DNA of 21,614 nt. Source: a virus. The stretch spans positions 1-21,614 of the IMG/VR virus record IMGVR_UViG_3300007541_000272. The stretch is one strand, 5' to 3'. The notes beneath the pieces were generated by a model that searched no databases, had not been told where the DNA came from, and saw nothing but the letters and a program-made list of their open reading frames with translations. Positions within the stretch are counted from its first letter, which is position 1, and each line of letters opens with the position of its first letter. Of the stretch, positions 7,145-15,303 are shown piece by piece. A program made the translations under genes and the position numbers.

Positions 7145-8332
7145 ATGCCACAGACAAAAGATCTAATTTCAGCTTTCGGAAAATTTAATGAGCTACTTGA
7201 AAAGACGACTAAGAGTCGAGTTAGTCTTAGAGGGTTCTCCGATATCGACGAGTACATTCACACTGGAAATTATCTATTAAACGCTCAAATGTCCGGATCC
7301 CTTAGAGGAGGATATCCAAATGCAAGAAGTCTTGGAATCGGAGGTGACAGTGGAACTGGTAAAACCTTCCTGTGTTTGAATGCAGTTAAAAACATGCAAG
7401 CTCTAGATTATGGAGTATTCTATATCGATACAGAGGGTGCTCTAGATCGAAAAGATTTTGAGAATTTCGGCATTAACATGGATCTAATGAACTACAAAAG
7501 GATCGGTGTTATATCAGAAGTCAAATTCTTCATCGCCGATATTATTAAGATGAAGGAGGAAAATCCTGATCTGAAGATAGCAATTATAGTCGACTCATTA
7601 ACTCATCTTGAAACCAATAAAGAGGTAGAGGACGTCAAAAAAGGAAACAATGCTCAGGACATGGGATTAAGGGCAAAGGAGCTTAGAGCTCTATTCAAAT
7701 CATTTACTCTTGATCTCTCAAATCTTAAGATTCCTCTTATTTTTACATCTCATACCTATTCAAGCCAGGATCAGTATACTCCAAAGCAAATGTCAGGCGG
7801 AGGGGGTCCTCTATATGCCGCATCAGTGGTTATGATGCTTTCTAAAGGACATCTTAAAGACGATAATAAGACTAAGACTGGAGTAATCGTTAGATCAACT
7901 ACCGATAAAAACAGGTTGGCTAAACCTACTAAAATTGAATTCCATATTAGCTTTCATAAAGGTATGAATCCATATATCGGCCTACAGGACTATTTGAGCT
8001 GGGAAAATTGTGGAGTTCAAAGAGGAAATAAACTTACTGAAAAGGAATACGATAAATTAAAGCCATCTGAGCAGTCTACTTGCAGTCCATTTGAAGTAGA
8101 TGGAGAAAAGTTTTGGTTCCTACCTAAGGAACGGGCTCTTAATTATGTAATTAAGCATTCTGGAAATTTAGTTCCATGGAGAGAGGTATTCACAGATCAA
8201 GTGTTTACACCTGAAGTCATCGACGAATTGGACAAGAATGTAATTATCCCAATGTTTAAATACAGCTCTCTTTCTGAGATCGAACAGGATGAATTAGATG
8301 ATTTTGACCAAATAGATTCAGATGAAGATTAG
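7145..8332 (+). CDS. uvsX: UvsX RecA-like recombinase
   Basis: Forms ATP-dependent filaments on single-stranded DNA and carries out strand exchange for recombination-dependent replication and repair. At 395 residues it is close to T4 UvsX (391). Walker A is GDSGTGKT (67-74). The catalytic Glu lies in YIDTEGAL (E97), Walker B is IAIIVD (145-150), and an SHTY segment (202-205) resembles the RecA-family motif that senses ATP. A Gly-rich loop QMSGGGGPLY (215-224) matches the DNA-binding loop region. The C-terminus is strongly acidic (DELDDFDQIDSDED), as in T4 UvsX and RecA, where it modulates DNA binding. It has its own TATAAT-type promoter and overlaps the next gene by 11 nt. Confidence 0.93.
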   Translation: MPQTKDLISAFGKFNELLEKTTKSRVSLRGFSDIDEYIHTGNYLLNAQMSGSLRGGYPNARSLGIGGDSGTGKTFLCLNAVKNMQALDYGVFYIDTEGALDRKDFENFGINMDLMNYKRIGVISEVKFFIADIIKMKEENPDLKIAIIVDSLTHLETNKEVEDVKKGNNAQDMGLRAKELRALFKSFTLDLSNLKIPLIFTSHTYSSQDQYTPKQMSGGGGPLYAASVVMMLSKGHLKDDNKTKTGVIVRSTTDKNRLAKPTKIEFHISFHKGMNPYIGLQDYLSWENCGVQRGNKLTEKEYDKLKPSEQSTCSPFEVDGEKFWFLPKERALNYVIKHSGNLVPWREVFTDQVFTPEVIDELDKNVIIPMFKYSSLSEIEQDELDDFDQIDSDED

Positions 8333-8639
8333 TAGTGATGCACCTATTAAATATAGTCTAGACCTACATCTCACTGATTCTCACATTTCTCCTGAAGGCA
8401 TAATATTTGAAATCGTCAGATATTGCATAGCTCAGTTTAAATCTTCAGAGATAGAGTTGGATAATGTTAAATTTACGTCTAAAACACTTAAGTACGTGTT
8501 TGGAAATAGACTCGATGGAGAATTTAAGGATTTAGTAGTATCTAGTATCAAAGAATACATTGGATCAGGATTCATAAAACCAAACAATAATTCAATGTAT
8601 ATAACTAAAGAGTTGATTACTAAATTTTATGATCTTTAA
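8322..8639 (+). CDS. Small protein between uvsX and gp41 helicase genes
   Basis: A 105-residue protein starting inside the last codons of uvsX (11-nt overlap) and ending 3 nt before the helicase gene. The C-terminal half, with helices around 'FKDLVVSSIKEYI', then 'GSGFIKP' and a 'NSMYITKELITKFY' segment, has the rhythm of a winged helix, but this is a weak structural guess. In T4 the gene in the same position (gene 40) is not obviously related. Tight coupling to the recombinase and the helicase suggests an accessory role such as mediator or loader; function unproven. Confidence 0.65.
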   Translation: MKISSDAPIKYSLDLHLTDSHISPEGIIFEIVRYCIAQFKSSEIELDNVKFTSKTLKYVFGNRLDGEFKDLVVSSIKEYIGSGFIKPNNNSMYITKELITKFYDL

Positions 8640-8642
8640 GCA

Positions 8643-10136
8643 ATGGTAGTAGATTTTGCAGAAAATATAGACTCCCTAGAGTCAATGGTATGGAATTTCA
8701 TTCTAAACGAGGATAACGATCAGAGCGAGCTCAAGCCCATGAACCACTCTTCGCTTACCCGGGAAGAACTCGTCACGATGATTCTTCCTAAATATTTTAA
8801 CGGTGAGAACCGAATGGAGACCTATAAGCTTGCACTTAAGTTCTTTAAGCAGTACGGTAAGATACCAAATCGGAAGGAGTTAACAAGTTATCTTGAGCTT
8901 AATAATTTTTACATAGAGACCGATGAAATGGACGATCTCTATCTCTTTAATTTAAAGGATTATAATTACGATTATCTATATCAGTATGTTAAAGCGTTTA
9001 TAATGCTTAGAAATCTTAACGTTACCGTTGTCGATATCATGTCATTCCTGAAAACAGCATCAGTTAATCCTGAGAATATCAATTCAATAACTGAGAAGAT
9101 CAGAAATGACATAAATAATAAGCTATCAATTAGCTTTAGTAATGCTGGAAACGGTTTAAATTTCTTTGATCCTAAATCTCACATCCAGATTCCAAAAATA
9201 GGAACTCCAAGCGGATTTGAATTCTTCAATAAGACTTTAGGAGGAGGATGGAACCTTAAAACTCTAGTAGTTTTTCAAGGCCGACCTAAAGTCGGTAAAT
9301 CAATGGTGCTTGGCAATATTGCAGCTCGTTCCTTCCTGTCTGGAAACAACACAGGTCTAGTAACAGTTGAACTTGCTGATCGTAGCTATATGAAGAGAAT
9401 CGGATCCAATATTCTTAATGTGCCAAAGGACGATTATGAAAAGATCACTGACGAAGAAAATTCTTACTTGATTAAGAATAAAATAGACAATCTACAGAAG
9501 TCTGGTCAAAAGTTAGGATATTTAGAAGTAGTTGAGTTTCCAACTGGTGGAGCGACCGCAATAGACATTGAAAATTATTTCCTTAGACTTGAACACAAGC
9601 TGAATAGGAAATTTAAGGTAATAGTAGTAGACTACTTAAACCTTTTAAAGCCAATCAAAGACCAGAATGGACTATACGAGAAGGTAAAAATGATCTGTGA
9701 GGAGCTAAGGGGTGTTGCAATGAGAAATGAATGGTGTATAATATCAGCCACTCAAATCAGAAGAGATGACGTAGATAATTTCGATCTTGGCATGGATTCA
9801 GTTGCAGAGTCCTTTGGCCTAGTTCACACTGTTGATTCTCTCTACGGTCTTATGCGAAGTCCACTTGAAGGCCGAATGAAGATCAAAGTAATTGCTAATC
9901 GAGACAATGGATTCGAGGAGAGTTATAAATTCTATGCTATGGAAAAGGACTATTTTAGACTCACTGAAGAGAGGGGAATGAATAGTGAATATTATAGTGA
10001 TGATGATGTTGCAAACACTTTACAGGATCAGGTTAGAGAGGAATATAACACAATTACTGTAAAATCAAATGAAAAATCTAACGATTCATCTGAAATGGCA
10101 GATGACGAATACGAAGCCCTGTTTAATTCTATCTAA
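8643..10136 (+). CDS. 41: Replicative DNA helicase, DnaB/gp41-like
   Basis: Hexameric 5'-3' helicase that unwinds DNA at the replication fork and works with the primase. The 497 residues have a helical N-terminal domain (~1-165) and a RecA-like ATPase domain. Walker A is GRPKVGKS (213-220). The H1a-like segment is TVELADRSYMKR (E243), Walker B is KVIVVDYLNLL (325-335), and the sensor segment is SATQIRR (368-374, Q371). The arginine-finger region is ANRDNG (418-423). T4 gp41 is 475 residues, so length and motif order match. The C-terminal ~60 residues are acidic and low in structure. It lies in the same neighbourhood as uvsX, as in T4. Confidence 0.92.
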   Translation: MVVDFAENIDSLESMVWNFILNEDNDQSELKPMNHSSLTREELVTMILPKYFNGENRMETYKLALKFFKQYGKIPNRKELTSYLELNNFYIETDEMDDLYLFNLKDYNYDYLYQYVKAFIMLRNLNVTVVDIMSFLKTASVNPENINSITEKIRNDINNKLSISFSNAGNGLNFFDPKSHIQIPKIGTPSGFEFFNKTLGGGWNLKTLVVFQGRPKVGKSMVLGNIAARSFLSGNNTGLVTVELADRSYMKRIGSNILNVPKDDYEKITDEENSYLIKNKIDNLQKSGQKLGYLEVVEFPTGGATAIDIENYFLRLEHKLNRKFKVIVVDYLNLLKPIKDQNGLYEKVKMICEELRGVAMRNEWCIISATQIRRDDVDNFDLGMDSVAESFGLVHTVDSLYGLMRSPLEGRMKIKVIANRDNGFEESYKFYAMEKDYFRLTEERGMNSEYYSDDDVANTLQDQVREEYNTITVKSNEKSNDSSEMADDEYEALFNSI

Positions 10137-10152
10137 AATAACCCAGTGATTA

Positions 10153-10701
10153 ATGGATGAGAAGAAGAAAAGAGATGAGATAAAAAGAAAGATCAGAGAG
10201 GATAAGATATTTAATAATGGCTACAAGTCAGCTGAGGCCATGAAGGATTCTGACTATAAATATCAGAGTGAGATATCGGTCAATTCAAATTATGCAGATT
10301 CATATCTTAGAGACGTGTATGAATACGAAGAAACTCTTGAGTATAATATGGGAATCTCTAAAATATTTGAATTAATTGAAGACGATCCAGACTTAAGTGC
10401 CCTCCTATATAAGAAATCAGAAGATTCAAGGATAAAGCTTTCTAAAGATGAGATTAACTGGTGCTTTAATCAGATATTTTCAAAATTAAAATCGGCACAT
10501 ACTGAAACTCACTTCTACAGTCCAATATATATAGTAGAGGCCCTATCTTCAATATTGAATGTAAACTCTGGGGATCCAATTAAGGACTATCGAAAGCTTT
10601 TTGATTCTCTAGATGTTGAACTACAGGAAGAATTAGTAGTAGAATTAGACAAAAAATTTAATTTCCTAAACGGAAGAACAAATAAAAAAAGAATACACTG
10701 A
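10153..10701 (+). CDS. Unknown protein downstream of helicase
   Basis: A 182-residue protein 16 nt after the helicase gene. The first 20 residues are highly charged (Lys, Arg, Glu, Asp) and likely helical or disordered. The body contains 'ETHFYSPIYIVEALSSIL' and a predicted helical C-terminus 'LDVELQEELVVELDKKF', ending in a basic tail. I do not recognise a family. By position it could be a helicase loader or transcription accessory factor of the type found near T4 replication genes, but no diagnostic residue was seen. Its stop overlaps the next start by one base (TGATG). Confidence 0.65.
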   Translation: MDEKKKRDEIKRKIREDKIFNNGYKSAEAMKDSDYKYQSEISVNSNYADSYLRDVYEYEETLEYNMGISKIFELIEDDPDLSALLYKKSEDSRIKLSKDEINWCFNQIFSKLKSAHTETHFYSPIYIVEALSSILNVNSGDPIKDYRKLFDSLDVELQEELVVELDKKFNFLNGRTNKKRIH

Positions 10702-10925
10702 TGAAATGGATACAGGTAACTCATACCGCTGGAACAGATTTGATTAACGTGGAACAGCTACATAGAATAGTAACGTCCTCGACTGCTAATATTCTATTTT
10801 ATACAACAGGATCTGCTGCAGCAACGTCTCTAACCTTTTCTAATGCTAGCGAAAGAGATGAGGTGTTTGAAAAATTTAAAAAGATATTAGATTCCCTAAA
10901 CATAAACCGAATTTCTCCACAGTAA
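10701..10925 (+). CDS. Small beta-rich protein of unknown function
   Basis: A 74-residue protein with alternating strand-like segments (MKWIQVTH, DLINVEQLHRIV, NILFYTT, TSLTF) followed by a C-terminal helix (RDEVFEKFKKILDSL). It is coupled to the upstream gene by the TGATG overlap and followed after 1 nt by the gp47 gene. This compact strand-then-helix layout is seen in many unnamed small phage proteins. Function unknown. Confidence 0.65.
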   Translation: MKWIQVTHTAGTDLINVEQLHRIVTSSTANILFYTTGSAAATSLTFSNASERDEVFEKFKKILDSLNINRISPQ

Positions 10926-10926
10926 T

Positions 10927-12036
10927 ATGACGGAAAATAACATAAGACGAATATATCTACTTGGAGACCTGCATCTAGGAATAAAGAATGCTTCAATTGA
11001 ATGGTCAGAAATCCAGTCCGATTTTCTAATTAATAAATTTTTAGAAGCAATTGATCTAGATGGATTCGATCCTGAAACTGATATTCTGATTCAGGTCGGA
11101 GATTGGCACCACGTGAGAGAATCAACAAATGTTAGAATTCAAAGCTCGTCCCTAAACATCGCAAAGGCATTATGTGAAAAATTCAAGAGAGGAGTCCATG
11201 TCATACTTGGAAATCACGATGTATATTATAAAGATCAAAATGATATCCATTCCCTAGTTGGATTCGATCAAATTTTCGATAATTTCCAGGTATATGAGTC
11301 CCCTGAAATATTAAATATCAATAATCATAAGTTCTTAATGCTTCCTTGGACTGATTCTACGGATAGATTCAGAGAAACTATATCAAAACATCAGAAGGCA
11401 GATTTTCTTATATGCCATGCAGATATTAAGGGCGCAAAACTTAGTAAAACCACAAAGCTCGAACACGGAGTAGAATATAACGAGCTTAATAATTACAAGA
11501 GAGTCTATTCTGGTCATATACACATAAGACAGGACCAGGACAATGTTCTCTATGTTGGAACTCCATATCAAATGGACAGAGGGGATATTGGAAACGTGAA
11601 AGGATTCTATGTGTTAGACATCAGCAAGTCTGGAGTTTCAGAAAGGTTCATCGAAAATCAGACTAGCCCGAGATTTATTAAGTATAATATTCATGATCTA
11701 CTTGAACTGGGACTGAACGAAATAGAGAATAAGTTTCGCAACAACTTTGTAGATGTCTATATAGATCACGAATTTGCTAAAACTTTTCCGATAACTAGAT
11801 TTATCGAACTGGTTAAGGACTGCGGTCATAGATCCTTAGAGTTTCAGCCTTATTCGACCGATGTCTCTGATGATAACAAGATTGAAGTTGCTCAAACCTA
11901 TGAGTATAATATATTTGACGTTCTTTCGGAATATCTAAAATCTAGAGATTTACCTTCTCATAAGTCTGAGCTGATCTATGATAAATTTAAAACAGTATAC
12001 GAAGACCTTAAAAATAATAAGCCGTACAATCAATAG
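10927..12036 (+). CDS. 47: gp47-like recombination nuclease subunit (SbcD/Mre11 family)
   Basis: Catalytic nuclease subunit of the gp46-gp47 complex, the phage version of SbcCD/Mre11-Rad50. It resects DNA ends for recombination-dependent replication. All five metallophosphoesterase motifs are visible: DLH (14-16), GDWHH (58-62), GNHD (95-98), the CHAD region (163-166) and GHIH (196-199), which together bind two Mn2+ ions. The length of 369 residues is close to T4 gp47 (339). It is followed 6 nt later by its partner gp46, so the two are clearly co-expressed. The C-terminal ~120 residues probably form the capping and partner-binding region. Confidence 0.93.
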   Translation: MTENNIRRIYLLGDLHLGIKNASIEWSEIQSDFLINKFLEAIDLDGFDPETDILIQVGDWHHVRESTNVRIQSSSLNIAKALCEKFKRGVHVILGNHDVYYKDQNDIHSLVGFDQIFDNFQVYESPEILNINNHKFLMLPWTDSTDRFRETISKHQKADFLICHADIKGAKLSKTTKLEHGVEYNELNNYKRVYSGHIHIRQDQDNVLYVGTPYQMDRGDIGNVKGFYVLDISKSGVSERFIENQTSPRFIKYNIHDLLELGLNEIENKFRNNFVDVYIDHEFAKTFPITRFIELVKDCGHRSLEFQPYSTDVSDDNKIEVAQTYEYNIFDVLSEYLKSRDLPSHKSELIYDKFKTVYEDLKNNKPYNQ

Positions 12037-12042
12037 AATTCA

Positions 12043-13722
12043 ATGAGATTTAAAAAAATAAAATGGAAGAACCTACTTTCTTATGGAAATAAGATACAGG
12101 AATATGAATTCAGCGAAAAACCTGAGCTTGTTCTGGTTGAAGGAGAAAACGGTTCTGGAAAATCATCAATTAAAGAGGCATTAACTGTTTCTGCGTATGG
12201 AAGATCTGCGATTAGAAAGATGAAGGACCTTCCAAATTGGATTAATAAATCAGCATATACATATAATGAAATTGAGACGTCTAGAGGCGATACTGTAATA
12301 GTAGAACGTGGAATAGATCCTAACTTTACTCAAATTCAAATCAATGGTGTAAATCATAATCTTCCAGACAAGAGAAAGATAGACGACTTTATTGAGAATG
12401 AAATACTAGGTCTAAACTTCTCAACTTTCTGTAACACTATTAGCCTATCATTTGACGATTTTAAATCTTTTATTAATTTAACAGCCTCAGACAAGAGAAA
12501 GATAGTTGATCCTATATTTGGAATAGACATCCTAAGCGAGATGAGATCTAAAGTAAAAGAGGATCTAAAGGAGAGCTCTAAAAACTTAGATGCGATCGAA
12601 CTCTCAATATCAAAAAACGAGAACCTTCTTGAAAAGTCAATCGAGCAACTTAAGTCCCTAAAAAAGAAGATATCGGACGATGAGTCGGAGAAAAAAGAAA
12701 GAATCAAATCGGATATCGAGTCTAAAAAGAAGGATCTAGACGTTAAGAAAAAGATATTTAACGATCTAAAGAGTGAGATAGATGGTCTTGTAACTGTCGT
12801 AAATGAACATACTTCGAACATCGCCAAATCAAAGGCAAATATAGCAGAGTTTGATAAAAAGCTAAAGATATATCAGTCTAATAAATGCCCGCATTGCCTA
12901 AGCGACCTAACTGGAGACAATTCAATTAGGATTAAATCGGCAATAGAGAAAAAGAGGGAAGATGAAAATGCACTGCTGTTAGATTTAAACAGTGCATATA
13001 GTTCAATATCCAATAAGATTAAGGATCTAAAGCAGAATCAGGATACGGCAAAATCAGATTTCTATGAAATTAAATCGTCCCTATCTAGTCTTGAATCTAG
13101 CTTAGCTGCTCTAGAAAAAGCCAAGGAGAACGATCATGAAGAGTCTATTAAATCGATCGTATCCACGATCAAAGATGAAATATCTAACTCTAAAGAAGAG
13201 TCTAAAAAATATTCAGATGAAAAGGAGCTATACCAGTCTCTAGACGAGATACTATCAGATGGAGGAATCAAGAGGGTCCTAATCGACAGGGTCATTCCCC
13301 TACTAAATGGCAGAATTACTGAAATATCAGAAAGACTAGACTTTAAATTCACATTTTGCTTCGATAATGAATTCAATCCTGTTATTAATCATCTAGGAAT
13401 GGAAGTTTCCCCAGAGAGTTTATCAACAGGCCAGAGAAAAAAGATGAATCTTATAGTACTATTGTCTTTCATTGAGCTTATCAAAATGAAACATAATAAG
13501 ATGAATATTATGTTTCTAGACGAAATATTTAGCGGCCTAGATCGAATCAATGTGTACAAAGCAATCGAAATTCTTAGAGAATATGCTGATCGCTACGGCA
13601 TGACTATCTTTGTTGTTTCTCATGAATCTTTACCAGAAGAGTTTTTCGATAAAAAGATTCAGGTAACGATGCCCAATCATTTTTCCGAGATGAGCATAGT
13701 TGAAACTTCACACCAGGGTTAA
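12043..13722 (+). CDS. 46: gp46-like recombination ATPase subunit (SbcC/Rad50 family)
   Basis: ATPase partner of gp47 that controls nuclease access to DNA ends. Walker A is GENGSGKS (34-41). A long coiled coil rich in Lys, Glu, Asp and Ser fills roughly residues 165-400 and is interrupted by the zinc hook CPHC (282-285), through which two coils join via zinc. The ABC signature is LSTGQRKK (460-467), Walker B is IMFLDEIFSGLD (489-500) with catalytic E494, and the H-loop is VVSHE (524-528). The length of 559 residues equals the usual size of T4 gp46 (560). An inverted repeat overlaps the stop codon, and a promoter-like TATAAT follows before the next gene. Confidence 0.93.
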   Translation: MRFKKIKWKNLLSYGNKIQEYEFSEKPELVLVEGENGSGKSSIKEALTVSAYGRSAIRKMKDLPNWINKSAYTYNEIETSRGDTVIVERGIDPNFTQIQINGVNHNLPDKRKIDDFIENEILGLNFSTFCNTISLSFDDFKSFINLTASDKRKIVDPIFGIDILSEMRSKVKEDLKESSKNLDAIELSISKNENLLEKSIEQLKSLKKKISDDESEKKERIKSDIESKKKDLDVKKKIFNDLKSEIDGLVTVVNEHTSNIAKSKANIAEFDKKLKIYQSNKCPHCLSDLTGDNSIRIKSAIEKKREDENALLLDLNSAYSSISNKIKDLKQNQDTAKSDFYEIKSSLSSLESSLAALEKAKENDHEESIKSIVSTIKDEISNSKEESKKYSDEKELYQSLDEILSDGGIKRVLIDRVIPLLNGRITEISERLDFKFTFCFDNEFNPVINHLGMEVSPESLSTGQRKKMNLIVLLSFIELIKMKHNKMNIMFLDEIFSGLDRINVYKAIEILREYADRYGMTIFVVSHESLPEEFFDKKIQVTMPNHFSEMSIVETSHQG

Positions 13723-13736
13723 TACGGAAACCTGGT
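13712..13736 (+). repeat. Inverted repeat across the gp46 stop codon
   Basis: ACCAGG (13712-13717) and CCTGGT (13731-13736) can pair as a 6-bp stem with a 13-nt loop that contains the gp46 stop codon. No T-run follows, so it is not a standard terminator. A TATAAT promoter core starts 14 nt after it. Confidence 0.4.
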
Positions 13737-13749
13737 ACGATAGAGCCAG

Positions 13750-13755
13750 TATAAT
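13750..13755 (+). promoter_or_regulatory. Early/middle-type promoter core (TATAAT) before TS-family gene
   Basis: CCAGTATAATTAAAT lies 23 nt before the start codon at 13778. GGAAAC (13726-13731) stands 18 nt upstream, matching the TGAAAC placed before uvsX. Confidence 0.5.
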
Positions 13756-13777
13756 TAAATATCTAAATTAGACAAGA

Positions 13778-14635
13778 ATGAGAGTTTATAAAGGTGAAAA
13801 TTTTGCAGATGTATATGAAAAGAGTCTAAGAGACCTATACGAGAATCCAGATTACTCATCTAATCCAAGAGGTCTTCAAATAAAAGAGAACCTGAATATT
13901 GCTCTTGAAATAGAGAATCCAGTTTCATCTCTATATATCAACGAAAGAAGAAGCTCTCAAAAAAAATATATTGCGGCCGAATTCATATGGTATTTCTCAG
14001 GTCGAAATGATGTTGAATTTATATCTGAATACGCCTCTTTTTGGAAAAGTATTCAAAATGCAGATGGTACTGCAAATTCTGCTTACGGAAACCTGATCTT
14101 TAATCAAAAGAATAAATTCGGCATCAATCAATACGAATGGGCGATCAATTCCCTGTCTCTAGACCTAGATTCTCGACAGGCTATAATGCATTTTAACGTT
14201 CCTGATCACCAGTACGATGGAAATAAAGATTTTGTATGTACCATGTATGGAATCTGGCACATCAGGGATAATCGTTTAAATCTAACAATTCACATGAGAT
14301 CTAATGATGCAATTCTTGGAACTCCGACTGATGTCGCATTCTTCTCTGTTTTACAACAACAGGCCTTAATTCATCTAAAACAAAAATACGCTGATCTAAA
14401 GCTCGGAAAATACGTTCATATTGTTGACTCATATCATATATACGAGAAAAATTTTAACCTAGTCGAAGAAATGCTAAATCATGAATTTAGACCTGACTAT
14501 ATGCCAAGTGTGAAAAAGAGTTTAATCTATATGAACGGATCTCAATCCTCTGACTTTGAAACCGTGTGCAAGCTTAAAGAAACTGATTCGAATGATGAGA
14601 TGTATAGATGGATTACTGAAAATTTAAATAAATAA
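13778..14635 (+). CDS. dCMP hydroxymethylase-like enzyme of the thymidylate synthase family
   Basis: A 285-residue pyrimidine C5-transferase using a folate cofactor. The catalytic Cys is C154 in DFVCT, where T4 dCMP hydroxymethylase (gp42) has DFMCT and thymidylate synthases have PCH. IHMRSND (171-177) matches T4 gp42 VNMRSND rather than the TS LYQRSxD form. The key residue is D185 in LGTPTDVA. TS has Asn there (LGVPFNIA), which selects dUMP, while T4 gp42 has Asp, which selects dCMP. A conserved Glu in AAEFIWYFSG (E68) and the DSYHIY segment fit the family. The likely reaction is dCMP to 5-hydroxymethyl-dCMP, or possibly methylation. The dCMP deaminase two genes downstream would also suit an ordinary TS, so the alternative remains open. 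The family is certain; the substrate is inferred. Confidence 0.8.
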   Translation: MRVYKGENFADVYEKSLRDLYENPDYSSNPRGLQIKENLNIALEIENPVSSLYINERRSSQKKYIAAEFIWYFSGRNDVEFISEYASFWKSIQNADGTANSAYGNLIFNQKNKFGINQYEWAINSLSLDLDSRQAIMHFNVPDHQYDGNKDFVCTMYGIWHIRDNRLNLTIHMRSNDAILGTPTDVAFFSVLQQQALIHLKQKYADLKLGKYVHIVDSYHIYEKNFNLVEEMLNHEFRPDYMPSVKKSLIYMNGSQSSDFETVCKLKETDSNDEMYRWITENLNK

Positions 14636-14636
14636 A

Positions 14637-14894
14637 ATGATCACAAATTTTGTAAAATCTTCTCTGTCCTGGTTAATATCCCAACTTGCAATTTCAATTG
14701 TTGTTTGGATCCTATACCTAACCCTTCTTCAGGATTTGCTGGAGGTTAGAATGACGCTTCTGAATTGGATTGGAACAGTATTAATCATGTCCCTAATTTT
14801 TCCAGCAGGCAGACCTGTTGTCAGAGAAAATAAAGAGATAACTAGTAAAAACAATTTACACGATCTAATATCTAATGGAAGACAAGGAAACTAG
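14637..14894 (+). CDS. Small membrane protein with two transmembrane segments
   Basis: An 85-residue protein starting 1 nt after the TS-family gene. Hydrophobic segments at about residues 9-33 and 39-57 are separated by a short polar turn, followed by a polar tail of about 28 residues. Two transmembrane helices with a short hairpin would place both ends on the same side of the inner membrane. The gene overlaps the dCMP deaminase gene by 20 nt. No family is recognised. Holin-like, superinfection-exclusion or membrane-anchor roles are possible, but its place in the nucleotide-metabolism operon argues against a late lysis role. Confidence 0.65.
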   Translation: MITNFVKSSLSWLISQLAISIVVWILYLTLLQDLLEVRMTLLNWIGTVLIMSLIFPAGRPVVRENKEITSKNNLHDLISNGRQGN

Positions 14895-15303
14895 AAAACA
14901 TGTAACCTATCTTAAAATGGCAAGTGAATGGTCTGAGAACTCCTGTTGTAGGAGAAAGAAGGTCGGAGCACTCATTGTTAAAGATAACATGATTATATCA
15001 GACGGATATAACGGGACCCCTAGCGGCTTTCCTAATGACTGTGAGGATGCAAATGGAATCACCCAATGGTATGTATTACATGCTGAGGCGAATGCAATAA
15101 CTAAGCTGGCTAAATCAACTCAAAATTCAGAAGGATCCACGTTATATCTTACGCTCTCTCCATGCAAAGACTGCTCTAAGCTGATCATCCAATCTGGTAT
15201 TAAAAGGGTAATATTTAAGGAGGAATACAGAGATATTGACGGGCTAAAAATTTTAAGGGAAGCAGGCGTGTCTCTTCTCAGAATAGACTATGACGGAAGA
15301 TAA
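14875..15303 (+). CDS. cd: dCMP deaminase
   Basis: Converts dCMP to dUMP, the precursor of thymidylate. The 142 residues carry the zinc-dependent deaminase motifs HAE (H69, E71) and PCKDC (C97, C100), plus the 'KVGALIVKD' and 'DGYNGTPSG' blocks typical of dCMP deaminases, including the Asn-Gly-Thr-Pro substrate loop. Allosteric zinc-binding residues found in T4 Cd may be represented by C24 or C25 and C56. With gp56 supplying dCMP, this enzyme and the TS-family enzyme would share the same dCMP pool. It overlaps the genes on both sides, indicating tight co-translation. Confidence 0.92.
   Translation: MEDKETRKHVTYLKMASEWSENSCCRRKKVGALIVKDNMIISDGYNGTPSGFPNDCEDANGITQWYVLHAEANAITKLAKSTQNSEGSTLYLTLSPCKDCSKLIIQSGIKRVIFKEEYRDIDGLKILREAGVSLLRIDYDGR

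Noticed and set aside
10345-11910. Further AGTATAAT-like sequences at about 10345, 11690 and 11905
   Set aside because: They lie inside coding regions in AT-rich codons and are not placed before any gene start, so they are probably chance matches.
12354-12827. Long minus-strand open frame (157 codons) inside gp46 gene
   Set aside because: It is antisense to a clear coiled-coil gene; its Ser/Phe/Leu-rich composition is the expected mirror of Lys/Glu/Asp-rich coding sequence.
13778-14635. Plain thymidylate synthase annotation
   Set aside because: Family membership is correct, but D185, the CT after the catalytic Cys and the MRSND segment fit dCMP hydroxymethylase better; plain TS is kept only as an alternative.
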